The notes under the pieces were generated by a model. It had not been told where the DNA came from, searched no databases, and saw nothing but the letters and a program-made list of their open reading frames with translations. The position numbers and the translations under genes are program-made. This document shows positions 35,326 through 43,568 of a stretch of DNA of 64,000 nucleotides, in pieces. Origin of the DNA: Pseudomonas gingeri (GTDB lineage Bacteria > Pseudomonadota > Gammaproteobacteria > Pseudomonadales > Pseudomonadaceae); contig NZ_JACAPR010000012.1 of NCBI RefSeq assembly GCF_013385635.1, positions 1 through 64,000 of the forward strand. The letters are read 5' to 3'. The first letter of the stretch is position 1; each line of letters begins with the position of its first letter.

Positions 35326-36543
35326 ATGGACATACAAAACAGAACATCAAATGATAAGCCTTCCGCAGCCATAAGCATCGATCAGGACGTCGCCAACACC
35401 GCCGGCACACATGACCTCGAGTTTGGTGAGCACAGGGATGGCCTGGTCATTTTTTCAGAGGCGGGCCCGGGTTTTATAGGCCCCTCGGTATTGCAACGCG
35501 ATGGTCGTCACTTCTTCATCGGCGTTCATGAATCCTCGTCAACCAGTTTGATGCAGGCAGACTTCGCTGCCGAAGGTTTTTATTACGACCATTTCACTTC
35601 ACCCCTCCCGGGTTCGAGTCGGGCACTGGTCAATACCGTATTGGACAGCGAAGAGAAGTTCATTGTGCTCGGCAACTTCCGCGCCGATGAACAAGCTTTT
35701 TGCACCCGCCTCACGGCAACCGGCGAAGCGGACCCGACCTTCGGTGAACAGGGCGAATTCATCCTGCCCTACAAAGCTCCCTGGACAGGCTATGGACGCC
35801 GACTCGCCCTGCAAACGGATGGTCATATCGTCCTGCTCCTCAGGACTGACGAGATGGGCAGGCCGGACAGGGGCGTCATTGTCCGCCTGACGCCCGACGG
35901 AGGCTTCGATCCTGGTTTCGGCACCTGTGGCGTGGTCACGGCCCCTGAGCCAGGCCTGACCTTCGAGGCGGTTCGCCTGCAGGCGGACGGCAAGCTGGTC
36001 ATTGCAGGCAGACGCGGCCGCCGGGCGGTTCTGATGCGCTATGGCACCACCGGCCTGCCGGACAAGGCCTTCGGCTGCACCGGTTATCTGGAGCTGGAGC
36101 CCGCCACGGAAGGCAGCGCGGCACTGTTCGATCTCGCCATACAGGCCGACCAGAAAATAGTTGCCGTAGGCTCGGCGGACCTTGCGCAGCAGGTTGCCCT
36201 GCTTATTCGCGTGACGCCCGAGGGCACGCCGGACCCACTGTTCAACGGCGGAACTCCCTGGGCGTATCCAGGACTGGGCCTGTGTTTCGCGACCGCCATC
36301 CAGGAGGACGGCAAGATCGTCAGTGCAGGTCACAAGGACAACGGCGGCCATACCTGGTTGATGCGCCATCTGGACAACGGCGAGCCGGACCGCAACTTTG
36401 GCGAGAGAGGACTGAGCCGCGTCAACAGCATTCCCGGCGATACCAGCTATCTCTCCCACCTGGAACTGCAACCCGACGGCAAGATCCTGATCTCCGGGCG
36501 TTATGCAACGCACTCGGCGATCATTCGCTGCCACGGTCGCTGA
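35326..36543 (+). CDS. Delta-60 repeat (beta-propeller-like) protein
   Basis: A 405-residue protein made of about six ~55-residue delta-60 repeats, recognisable as LQ.DGK.V..G followed by R....G..D..FG..G (e.g. RLQADGKLVIAG, IQEDGKIVSAG, LQPDGKILISG). There is no signal peptide and the first ~50 residues are unlike the rest. The repeats probably form a propeller for binding; the partner is unknown. The 190 bp upstream are clearly more AT-rich than the surroundings, hinting at horizontal origin or a nucleoid-silenced promoter. Confidence 0.8.
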   Translation: MDIQNRTSNDKPSAAISIDQDVANTAGTHDLEFGEHRDGLVIFSEAGPGFIGPSVLQRDGRHFFIGVHESSSTSLMQADFAAEGFYYDHFTSPLPGSSRALVNTVLDSEEKFIVLGNFRADEQAFCTRLTATGEADPTFGEQGEFILPYKAPWTGYGRRLALQTDGHIVLLLRTDEMGRPDRGVIVRLTPDGGFDPGFGTCGVVTAPEPGLTFEAVRLQADGKLVIAGRRGRRAVLMRYGTTGLPDKAFGCTGYLELEPATEGSAALFDLAIQADQKIVAVGSADLAQQVALLIRVTPEGTPDPLFNGGTPWAYPGLGLCFATAIQEDGKIVSAGHKDNGGHTWLMRHLDNGEPDRNFGERGLSRVNSIPGDTSYLSHLELQPDGKILISGRYATHSAIIRCHGR

Positions 36544-36550
36544 AGGCACT

Positions 36551-36583
36551 CTCTTGCAGGCACCTGGAGGGTGCCTGCAAGAG
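36551..36583. terminator. Long hairpin between convergent genes
   Basis: A 14-bp perfect stem (ctcttgcaggcacc / ggtgcctgcaagag) with a 5-base loop, 7 bp after the delta-60 gene stop. There is no T tract, so it may rely on Rho or merely block readthrough. Confidence 0.6.
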
Positions 36584-36606
36584 GCCGGGCGGCTGGCAGC
36601 AACGAT

Positions 36607-37104
36607 CTACAGGTCGAGGATCATCTCGTGCCAGACCATGCCACCGTGATCGGACTCCGACGGCTTGCTGTAGATAAAACCGAACGCCCCATAGAACGGC
36701 ACCAGGCGCTCCTGGCACATCAGGTGAATGCTCGCCTTGCCCAGGTCGTGCATCTGCTCGATAAAGGCGCTCATCAGGCGCTTGGCAAAACCTTGTCCCT
36801 GATAGTCCGGATGCACCACCACCGACATGATCACCACATGGGGGCCCTGCGGATCGTGGCCAATCAGTTCCTTGAACGCCTCGTCGGACATCTGCACCTC
36901 AAACGCCGCGCCGGAGTTGACGAAGCCGGCGACCACACCGTCGACCTCAAGCACGATAAAACCTTGCGGCCAGGTCATAATGCGGGTGGCGATCTTTTCC
37001 CGGGTGGCGGCTTCATCGCCTTCGTAGGCGATACTCTCGATGGCGAAACAACGGTCCAGGTCGGTGGCCTGGACCCGGCGGACAGTGGAATTCGAAGGAC
37101 TCAT
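36607..37104 (-). CDS. GNAT-family N-acetyltransferase
   Basis: A 165-residue acetyltransferase: VVVHPDYQGQGFAKRLM (acetyl-CoA loop) and VPFYGAFGFIY at the C-terminal strand. It resembles the arylalkylamine N-acetyltransferase-like branch (amine acetylation). Substrate unknown. Not closely similar to the GNAT pair at 34.1-35.1 kb. Confidence 0.87.
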   Translation of the reverse strand: MSPSNSTVRRVQATDLDRCFAIESIAYEGDEAATREKIATRIMTWPQGFIVLEVDGVVAGFVNSGAAFEVQMSDEAFKELIGHDPQGPHVVIMSVVVHPDYQGQGFAKRLMSAFIEQMHDLGKASIHLMCQERLVPFYGAFGFIYSKPSESDHGGMVWHEMILDL

Positions 37105-37295
37105 GGCAGTTCGGACAACCTAGTAGCAGGAAAAATAATCGGCATCAGCGAAGCGATTCCAGCCCGCTTCGTATCTGGCTCATATTGTTGTGGGAGCAGC
37201 CCGTAAAGCTTTCATATAGTCGATGTCTTTGCCACCGCTTTTCGACTATTTCTCTGCAGGTCGCCGCCGGGTGCGGTGTTTTGCGGAGTGCTGCC

Positions 37296-37409
37296 ATGAC
37301 CAATATCCAGATCGGCCTGCTGATGCTGCTGGGCATCAGTGCCTTCGGTGTGATCACCCTCTACCTCGATTTCTGGCGCGCCACCAAGGCGCAAAGAGAC
37401 AACAAATAA
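37296..37409 (+). CDS. Small single-pass membrane protein
   Basis: A 37-residue ORF: MTNIQIGLLMLLGISAFGVI followed by TLYLDFWRA and a charged tail KAQRDNK. One clear membrane segment (residues 4-24) with a positively charged C-terminus. GGAG lies 7 bases before the ATG. Coding status is supported by composition and ribosome site only. Confidence 0.55.
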   Translation: MTNIQIGLLMLLGISAFGVITLYLDFWRATKAQRDNK

Positions 37410-37492
37410 ACCGTTACCAGCCGACCAGGCGACAGCCCACCTGCAGTCCAGTCAGGCAGCGCGGCTGTGCCGGGTCAGCTTCCCTGATCCAG

Positions 37493-37978
37493 TCAGGGCT
37501 TGATCGGCAACCAGATCTCGACCTTGCCGGTGCCTTTTTCAGGGTTGAAGTCAGCGCTGTAGCGCTCGAACTCCGGCGCATCGGCGGCCTTGTGGCCGGA
37601 CGCGGGCAGCCATTGCTGCCAGATCGCCTCGAAGGTCTGCTTGAGGGTGTCGAGCGATCCCTGGTGCTCGAAAACCGCATAATGCTGGGGTTGCACTTCC
37701 ACCCAGCGGTACAGTTCGGGCAGGTCGTCCAGCTTGCTGATGGCCACTCCGGCGATGTATTCGAAACCACCCTCACCGTCGGGATTGCAGCAGATACCGT
37801 ACGTCTCCTCGCCCACCTGACCAGGCACATTTCCGATATGCGGTATGAAAGCGTCCCACAGATCGGGGATGGTCCCGGACGTATCGGCGGTAAATCGCCC
37901 GCCCAATCCGGCGATCAATTGAAAGTGACCATGCTCGAAGCGTGGTGGTGACAGGGCGTGGCTGGATGCGTCGTCCAT
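37493..37978 (-). CDS. GyrI-like small-molecule-binding protein
   Basis: A 161-residue stand-alone GyrI-like/AraC-effector-binding domain (W.AFIPHIGN near the middle, YRWVEVQPQHYAVFEHQGSL, and IWLPIKP as the typical last strand). Such proteins bind toxic or hydrophobic compounds. No DNA-binding domain is attached. The start at 37978 follows GGAG. Ligand unknown. Confidence 0.82.
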   Translation of the reverse strand: MDDASSHALSPPRFEHGHFQLIAGLGGRFTADTSGTIPDLWDAFIPHIGNVPGQVGEETYGICCNPDGEGGFEYIAGVAISKLDDLPELYRWVEVQPQHYAVFEHQGSLDTLKQTFEAIWQQWLPASGHKAADAPEFERYSADFNPEKGTGKVEIWLPIKP

Positions 37979-38139
37979 GGGTACAGAGCTCCGTAGGAAA
38001 AAGTGGTGCGCATCGCAGTATAGAAGCAAAAAATAGGCTGGACAGAGTGCCATCAGCGCCTTTATCTTCAGCGCCGCAGGCCACCGCAGTGGCCGACGTC
38101 GCTCGGACGGTTCCGGGCGCTTACGTATCAGAGGCCACC

Positions 38140-39357
38140 ATGGCAGACCAAGCTTCGCCGCGCCGTTTTTCGCGCATCGATCGACTCCCCCCGTATGTAT
38201 TCAATATCACTGCCGAGCTGAAGATGGCCGCCCGTCGTCGCGGCGAAGACATCATCGACTTGAGCATGGGCAACCCCGACGGTGCGACTCCACCGCATAT
38301 CGTCGAGAAGCTGGTGACCGTCGCACAGCGCGAAGACACCCATGGCTACTCCACTTCCAAGGGTATCCCACGGCTGCGCCGGGCAATTTCCCATTGGTAC
38401 AAGGATCGCTACGACGTCGAGATCGACCCGGAAAGCGAAGCCATCGTCACCATCGGTTCGAAAGAGGGCCTGGCGCACTTGATGCTTGCCACCCTCGACC
38501 AGGGTGACACCGTGCTGGTGCCCAACCCCAGCTATCCGATTCATATCTACGGCGCGGTGATTGCCGGGGCCCAGGTGCGTTCGGTGCCGCTGGTACCGGG
38601 CGTGGACTTCTTTGCCGAGCTGGAACGGGCCATTCGCGGCTCGATCCCCAAGCCGAAGATGATGATTCTCGGCTTCCCGTCGAACCCGACCGCGCAGTGC
38701 GTGGAACTGGATTTCTTCGAACGAGTGATCGCCCTGGCCAAGCAGTACGACGTGCTGGTGATCCACGACCTGGCCTACGCCGATATCGTCTACGACGGCT
38801 GGAAAGCCCCGTCGATCATGCAGGTGCCGGGGGCCAAGGACATCGCGGTGGAGTTCTTCACCCTGTCCAAGAGCTACAACATGGCGGGCTGGCGGATCGG
38901 CTTCATGGTCGGCAACCCCGAGCTGGTCAGCGCCCTGGCGCGGATCAAGAGCTACCACGACTACGGCACCTTCACTCCGTTGCAAGTGGCGGCCATCGCC
39001 GCGCTGGAAGGCGATCAGCAATGTGTGCGGGATATCGCCGAGCAGTACCGTCAGCGCCGCAATGTGCTGGTCAAGGGCCTGCACGAGCTGGGCTGGATGG
39101 TCGAGAATCCGAAGGCATCGATGTATGTCTGGGCAAAGATTCCCGAGGCCTATGCACACCTGGGATCGCTGGAGTTCGCCAAGAAGCTGCTGGCCGAGGC
39201 CAAGGTCTGCGTCTCGCCGGGTGTCGGTTTCGGCGAATACGGCGATGATCATGTGCGCTTTGCCCTGATCGAGAACCAGGACCGGATTCGCCAGGCCGTG
39301 CGCGGTATCCGCACGATGTTCCGGGCCGACGGGCAGTTGAAGAAAACCGCCGAATAA
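38140..39357 (+). CDS. alaC: Alanine transaminase
   Basis: A 405-residue fold-type I PLP aminotransferase that matches E. coli AlaC (YfdZ) very closely from its first residues (RIDRLPPYVFNITAELKMAA) to the end. It interconverts pyruvate/glutamate and alanine/2-oxoglutarate in the cytoplasm. Features: SMGNPDGATP, SNPTAQC, and the PLP-lysine segment TLSKSYNMAGWRIG. The ATG at 38140 gives the AlaC-like N-terminus (MADQ). Confidence 0.95.
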   Translation: MADQASPRRFSRIDRLPPYVFNITAELKMAARRRGEDIIDLSMGNPDGATPPHIVEKLVTVAQREDTHGYSTSKGIPRLRRAISHWYKDRYDVEIDPESEAIVTIGSKEGLAHLMLATLDQGDTVLVPNPSYPIHIYGAVIAGAQVRSVPLVPGVDFFAELERAIRGSIPKPKMMILGFPSNPTAQCVELDFFERVIALAKQYDVLVIHDLAYADIVYDGWKAPSIMQVPGAKDIAVEFFTLSKSYNMAGWRIGFMVGNPELVSALARIKSYHDYGTFTPLQVAAIAALEGDQQCVRDIAEQYRQRRNVLVKGLHELGWMVENPKASMYVWAKIPEAYAHLGSLEFAKKLLAEAKVCVSPGVGFGEYGDDHVRFALIENQDRIRQAVRGIRTMFRADGQLKKTAE

Positions 39358-39359
39358 CC

Positions 39360-39393
39360 CTTGTGGCGAGCGGGCAAGCCCGCTCACCACAAG
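39360..39393. repeat. Single palindromic REP element
   Basis: A near-perfect palindrome, cttgtggcgagcgggc / gcccgctcaccacaag, just after alaC and before the convergent gluconate permease. Confidence 0.75.
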
Positions 39394-39449
39394 ATCGCGC
39401 TCGGGCTTGCTATCGGGCCGACACCTTCGCAGGTGCCGGCCCGATTCGT

Positions 39450-40802
39450 TCAGACCACCAGCGACAGCAACAGGATGAACACCAGGCCCACCACCGACAG
39501 GATGGTCTCCATCGCGGTCCAGGTCTTGAAGGTCTCGGCCACGGTCATGTTGAAGTACTGCTTCACCAGCCAGAACCCCGCATCGTTGACGTGCGACAGG
39601 ATCAACGACCCCGCCCCCGTCGCCAGCACCAGCAGTTCACGGTTGACCCCGGGAATCAGGTCCACCACCGGCATCACGATACCGGCCCCGGTAATGGTCG
39701 CCACCGTCGCCGACCCCGTCGCCACGCGAATCACCGCCGCCACCAGCCAGGCCAGCAGGATCGGCGAGATCTGCGCATTCACCGCGATATGGCCGATTAC
39801 ATCGCCCACGCCGCTGGTCACCAGCATCTGCTTGAAACCGCCACCGGCACCGATGATCAGGATGATTGCCGCCGTGGGCGCGAGGCTCGCGTCGAGCAGT
39901 TTGAGGATGCGCTTGGAGTCCATGCCCTGGCGCTTGCCGAAGGTGTACAGCGCCAGCAGCAAGGCCAGCAGCAGGGCGCTGATCGGGTGGCCGATCATGT
40001 CCATCCAGATACGGAAGAAATGCCCGTCCGGCAGGGCGATATCGGCGAAGGTCTTGAGCAGCATCAGGAACACCGGCAGCAGCACAGTGACCAGGGTCAC
40101 GCTGAAGCTCGGCAGGCTCTTGGATTCCGGCTCGCGGGCCAGTTGGTCGACCAGCTCCTGGTTCGGGTTGCCCGGAATGTACTTGGCGATAAAGGTGCCG
40201 TAGATCGGACCGGCAATGATGGCGGTCGGCAGTGCGACGATCAGGCCATAGAGGATGGTCTTGCCGATATCGGCGTTGAACACCCCGATCGCCAGCAGCG
40301 GGCCCGGATGCGGCGGTACCAGGCCATGCACCGCGGACAGGCCGGCCAGCAGCGGGATACCGATCTTGATCATCGACACGCCGGTGCGCCGCGCGACGAT
40401 GAACACCAGCGGGATCAGCAGCACGAAGCCGATTTCGAAGAACAGCGGAATCCCCACCAGGAACGCCGAGAACATCATCGCCCACTGCACCCGCTCCTTG
40501 CCGAAGGCGCGGATCAGGGTCTGGGCGATCTGGTCGGCGCCTCCCGAGTCCGACATCATCTTGCCGAGCATGGTCCCCAGCGCCAGGATGATCCCGACGA
40601 ACCCGAGTACCCCGCCGAAACCGTCCTGGAACGCCTTGATGATCTTGTCCGCCGGCATGCCCGAGGTCAGGCCGAGAAACGCCGAGGCAATGATCAGGGC
40701 TATGAAGGGGTGGGTCTTGAAACGGGTGATCAGCACGATCAGCCCGATAATGGTGACCACTGCATCCAGTAGCAGATAGGTCTCGTGGGACAATCCGAAC
40801 AT
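39450..40802 (-). CDS. gntT: Gluconate permease (GntP family)
   Basis: A 450-residue inner-membrane carrier of the GntP family with many hydrophobic segments and family motifs (GFGGVLGFVGIILALGTMLG, VPPHPGPLLAIG, GPIYGTFIAKYIP, TGAGSLILSHVNDAGFW). It imports gluconate with protons. AGGAGACACC precedes the ATG. A GntR-type operator lies 57 bp upstream. It lies 97 bp downstream of gntK on the same strand, each with its own operator. Confidence 0.94.
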   Translation of the reverse strand: MFGLSHETYLLLDAVVTIIGLIVLITRFKTHPFIALIIASAFLGLTSGMPADKIIKAFQDGFGGVLGFVGIILALGTMLGKMMSDSGGADQIAQTLIRAFGKERVQWAMMFSAFLVGIPLFFEIGFVLLIPLVFIVARRTGVSMIKIGIPLLAGLSAVHGLVPPHPGPLLAIGVFNADIGKTILYGLIVALPTAIIAGPIYGTFIAKYIPGNPNQELVDQLAREPESKSLPSFSVTLVTVLLPVFLMLLKTFADIALPDGHFFRIWMDMIGHPISALLLALLLALYTFGKRQGMDSKRILKLLDASLAPTAAIILIIGAGGGFKQMLVTSGVGDVIGHIAVNAQISPILLAWLVAAVIRVATGSATVATITGAGIVMPVVDLIPGVNRELLVLATGAGSLILSHVNDAGFWLVKQYFNMTVAETFKTWTAMETILSVVGLVFILLLSLVV

Positions 40803-40858
40803 AAGGTGTCTCCTGCTTGTTGTTTTTATCGTATTCGTGAATTGGGAATAGCATTCAG

Positions 40859-40871
40859 GACAGCGCTATCT
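40859..40871. promoter_or_regulatory. GntR operator upstream of gntT
   Basis: GACAGCGCTATCT matches the palindromic ACAGCGCTGT gluconate-repressor site with one change in the right half. Two further copies lie upstream of gntK and gntR. Confidence 0.7.
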
Positions 40872-40899
40872 TTTCCAGACAGCAATTTTTATCCAGGAA

Positions 40900-41430
40900 T
40901 CAGGCGCTACGTTCCAGGCCGTGGGCCTGCCACCAGCGACTGGCCGATTGCGCCAGTTGCCCGACCTCCCGGGTCGCATCGAGGGTCAGGGTCAACGGTT
41001 CGCCGACCGGCGATTCAAGGGCGGCGAACTGGCTGTCGATCAGGGTCCCCGGCATGAAATGACCAGGACGGTGATTGACCCGTTCGGCGGCGACAGTCGG
41101 TGTCAGTTCGAGAAACACGAAGCCCAGGCCCGGCACGGCACCGCGCAGGCGTTCGCGGTAGCGCAGCTTCAGCGCCGAACAGGTCAGCACCGGGCGCTGA
41201 CCGACGGCCACGGCACGCCGCAGTTCGTCGCACAGGCTGTCGAGCCAGCCGGCACGGTCTTCATCGGTAAGGGGAGTGCCGGCGCTCATCTTGGCGATGT
41301 TCGCGGCGGGGTGAAAGCTGTCGCCTTCGATCAGGGTGGCCGCGCTGAGCTGGCAGATAGCCTCGCCCACGCTGGACTTGCCGCAACCGGAAACACCCAT
41401 GATAACCAGGGCAGTGATGGGTTGACTCAT
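40900..41430 (-). CDS. gntK: Gluconokinase
   Basis: A 176-residue thermoresistant-type gluconokinase phosphorylating gluconate to 6-phosphogluconate with ATP. Walker A GVSGCGKSS (12-20), the substrate segment EGDSFHP, SAGTPLTDEDRAGWL, CSALKLRYRERLR and HFMPGTLIDSQFAALE are all diagnostic. The ATG at 41430 follows GAGGTGT. Repressed by GntR through the palindrome at 41448-41461. Confidence 0.95.
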   Translation of the reverse strand: MSQPITALVIMGVSGCGKSSVGEAICQLSAATLIEGDSFHPAANIAKMSAGTPLTDEDRAGWLDSLCDELRRAVAVGQRPVLTCSALKLRYRERLRGAVPGLGFVFLELTPTVAAERVNHRPGHFMPGTLIDSQFAALESPVGEPLTLTLDATREVGQLAQSASRWWQAHGLERSA

Positions 41431-41447
41431 GTAACACCTCAGCACGC

Positions 41448-41461
41448 AGACAGCGCTGTCT
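41448..41461. promoter_or_regulatory. GntR operator upstream of gntK
   Basis: AGACAGCGCTGTCT is a perfect 14-bp palindrome 17 bp upstream of the gntK start codon. It is the best of three copies of this site in the cluster. Confidence 0.82.
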
Positions 41462-41610
41462 TTGCCAGAGCTTCCATTACTGCAAAAGCAAAGCACAAAT
41501 CACACGTTGCCGACGCCTTCTTGTCATTTTTATGGGTTGCCGCGGTCAAGCTTTCCAACAGGACCAGGCGAGTTCAGGCAAACCGCGCCCGGGCATTTGC
41601 AGGCCCGTCG

Positions 41611-41624
41611 AGACAGCGCTACCT
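41611..41624. promoter_or_regulatory. GntR operator upstream of gntR (autoregulation)
   Basis: AGACAGCGCTACCT, with an intact left half and a diverged right half, 33 bp upstream of the gntR start. Confidence 0.7.
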
Positions 41625-41657
41625 TAGTGCCTCGAATTTTGTTTGGCAAGCCGTCCG

Positions 41658-42689
41658 ATGACCTCGACCAAGAACGACAAGAATCCCCGTACGACGGGAC
41701 GCCCTACCCTCAATGAAGTCGCGCACCTCGCTGGCGTCAGCCCGATCACCGCCTCCCGGGCCCTGCGCGGGATCAGCAGCGTGGCCACGGAACTGGTGGA
41801 AAAAGTCCGACGGGCGGCCGATGAGCTGAACTACGTGGTCAACCCGGCCGCCCGCGCCCTGGCCTCGGCCCAGAGCCACTCGGTGGTGGTGCTGGTGCCG
41901 TCGCTGTCCAACCTGCTGTTCATCGATACGCTCGAAGCCATCCACAAGATCCTGCGGCCCCGCGGCTTCGAAGTGCTGATCGGCAACTACCACTATTCTC
42001 GCGACGAAGAAGAAAACCTGCTGCGCAACTACATGGCCTACCAGCCCCGTGGCCTGCTGCTGACCGGCTTCGACCGCTCGGAAAGCGCCCGGCGGATGAT
42101 CGAGGCGAGCAATGTGCCGTGCGTATACATGATGGACCTCGACCCTGGCGCCGGCGTGAACTGCGTCGGCTTCTCCCAGCAGAGCGCCGGAGCCACGGCG
42201 GCCGAGCACCTGATTTCCCGTGGCCGGCGACGCCTGGCCTACATCGGCGCGCAACTCGACCAACGCACCCTGCTGCGCGGTGAAGGTTTCCGTCGGGCAC
42301 TGCAGGCGGCCGGGCTCTACGACCCGGACCTGGAACTGCTGACACCGCGCCCGTCATCGGTGGGCCTGGGTGGCGAGTTGTTCCTGCAACTGATGAACAG
42401 CCATCCGCAGGTCGACGCGATATTCTTCGGCAACGACGACCTGGCCCAGGGCGCCTTGCTCGAAGCCATGCGCTGCGGTATCAAGGTGCCGGAACGGGTG
42501 GCGGTGCTGGGCTTCAACGACCTGCCCGGCTCGGCATTCATGGTCCCGCGCCTGAGCAGCATCCGCACCCCGCGCGAAGCCATCGGCCAACGCGCGGCCG
42601 AGCAGATGCTCAACCTGATCGCCGGCAATCCCGTGCCCCAGCCGGTGGTCGACATGGGCTTCGAGTTGATGGTACGCGAGAGCAGTTGA
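41658..42689 (+). CDS. gntR: LacI-family gluconate repressor
   Basis: A 343-residue repressor: N-terminal LacI HTH (GRPTLNEVAHLAGVSPITAS then RALRG, where the hinge helix follows) and a periplasmic-binding-protein-like effector domain. Related to E. coli GntR. Divergent from gntK; the matching operators upstream of gntT, gntK and itself indicate that it represses all three until gluconate (or 6-phosphogluconate) binds. The ATG at 41658 lacks a strong ribosome site; a TTG five codons upstream is possible. Confidence 0.93.
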   Translation: MTSTKNDKNPRTTGRPTLNEVAHLAGVSPITASRALRGISSVATELVEKVRRAADELNYVVNPAARALASAQSHSVVVLVPSLSNLLFIDTLEAIHKILRPRGFEVLIGNYHYSRDEEENLLRNYMAYQPRGLLLTGFDRSESARRMIEASNVPCVYMMDLDPGAGVNCVGFSQQSAGATAAEHLISRGRRRLAYIGAQLDQRTLLRGEGFRRALQAAGLYDPDLELLTPRPSSVGLGGELFLQLMNSHPQVDAIFFGNDDLAQGALLEAMRCGIKVPERVAVLGFNDLPGSAFMVPRLSSIRTPREAIGQRAAEQMLNLIAGNPVPQPVVDMGFELMVRESS

Positions 42690-42778
42690 GGATTTTCGGG
42701 CAGGGTTCGGACAATGGTCTACTGTGAGTATTCACCGAACTGTCATCTCCCTGTCAGAGTTCCTACTAGGAAGTCAGT

Positions 42779-43528
42779 ATGAATCCGCTCAGAGTCCTGC
42801 TTACAGGCGCCTGTGGCCGTATTGGCAAGACCTTTTTCCTGGCTGCACAGCACCGCTATGACTTTGTCCTCGCTGATCGACACCTGCCGGACTTTGCCAT
42901 CGGCGAGCATCGTTTCGTCCGCCTGGACCTGGACGACAAGGATGAGGTGAGCGCGCTGGTCGAGGGTATCGATGTGGTGGTGCATCTGGCGGGAGTTCCC
43001 TATGCGGACTCCTCCTTCGAAGAACTGATGCCGAACAACATCATGGCCACCACCTACCTCCTGGAAGCCGCCGCCAGGGCCCGATGCAAGCGCGTGGTAT
43101 TCGCCAGCAGCGCGCAGACCATCGAAGGTTATGCGCAGGACCGCCAGGTCACCGCGGGCATGCCGGTGATGCCCGCCAACCTGTATGGGGTGAGCAAATG
43201 TTATGGCGAGGCGTTGTGCGCGTTCTATGCCAGCCGCCGTGGTCTGTCGACCATTGCCTTGCGCATCGGGGCCTTCGAGTTCCCCGACAGCCAGGACCTG
43301 CACGACGTCGACCTGAACACCTGGCTCAGTCCACGCGATGCCGTGCAATTGCTGCAACGGGCCATTGAAGTGGAAGACGTCCAGCACCTGGTGGCCCACG
43401 GCATTTCCGACAACCGCTTCAAACGCCTGGACCTGAGCGAGACCACCCGGGTGCTGGGCTATCAACCGCTGGACGACAGCTTCCAGACCTTCGATATCCC
43501 CCTCCCCGTGCACGCACTCCATCGCTGA
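42779..43528 (+). CDS. Uronate-dehydrogenase-like NAD-dependent dehydrogenase
   Basis: A 249-residue extended SDR: LLTGACGRIGK Rossmann motif, catalytic Tyr136/Lys140 (YGVSK) and a sequence pattern like uronate dehydrogenase (FEELMPNNIMATTYLLEAA, VVFASSAQTIEGY, STIALRIGAFE). Uronate dehydrogenase oxidises uronic acids to aldaric lactones; here the substrate may be a uronate or related sugar. AGGAAGT precedes the ATG. It follows gntR, consistent with sugar-acid metabolism. Confidence 0.78.
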   Translation: MNPLRVLLTGACGRIGKTFFLAAQHRYDFVLADRHLPDFAIGEHRFVRLDLDDKDEVSALVEGIDVVVHLAGVPYADSSFEELMPNNIMATTYLLEAAARARCKRVVFASSAQTIEGYAQDRQVTAGMPVMPANLYGVSKCYGEALCAFYASRRGLSTIALRIGAFEFPDSQDLHDVDLNTWLSPRDAVQLLQRAIEVEDVQHLVAHGISDNRFKRLDLSETTRVLGYQPLDDSFQTFDIPLPVHALHR

Positions 43529-43539
43529 AGAGAACATCG

Positions 43540-43561
43540 GCCATCCGCCGTGGCGGATGGC
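43540..43561. terminator. Hairpin between convergent genes
   Basis: A 10-bp perfect stem, gccatccgcc / ggcggatggc, with a 2-base spacer, immediately after the uronate-dehydrogenase-like gene and before the convergent aldehyde dehydrogenase stop. Confidence 0.65.
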
Positions 43562-43568
43562 TGGTCCT

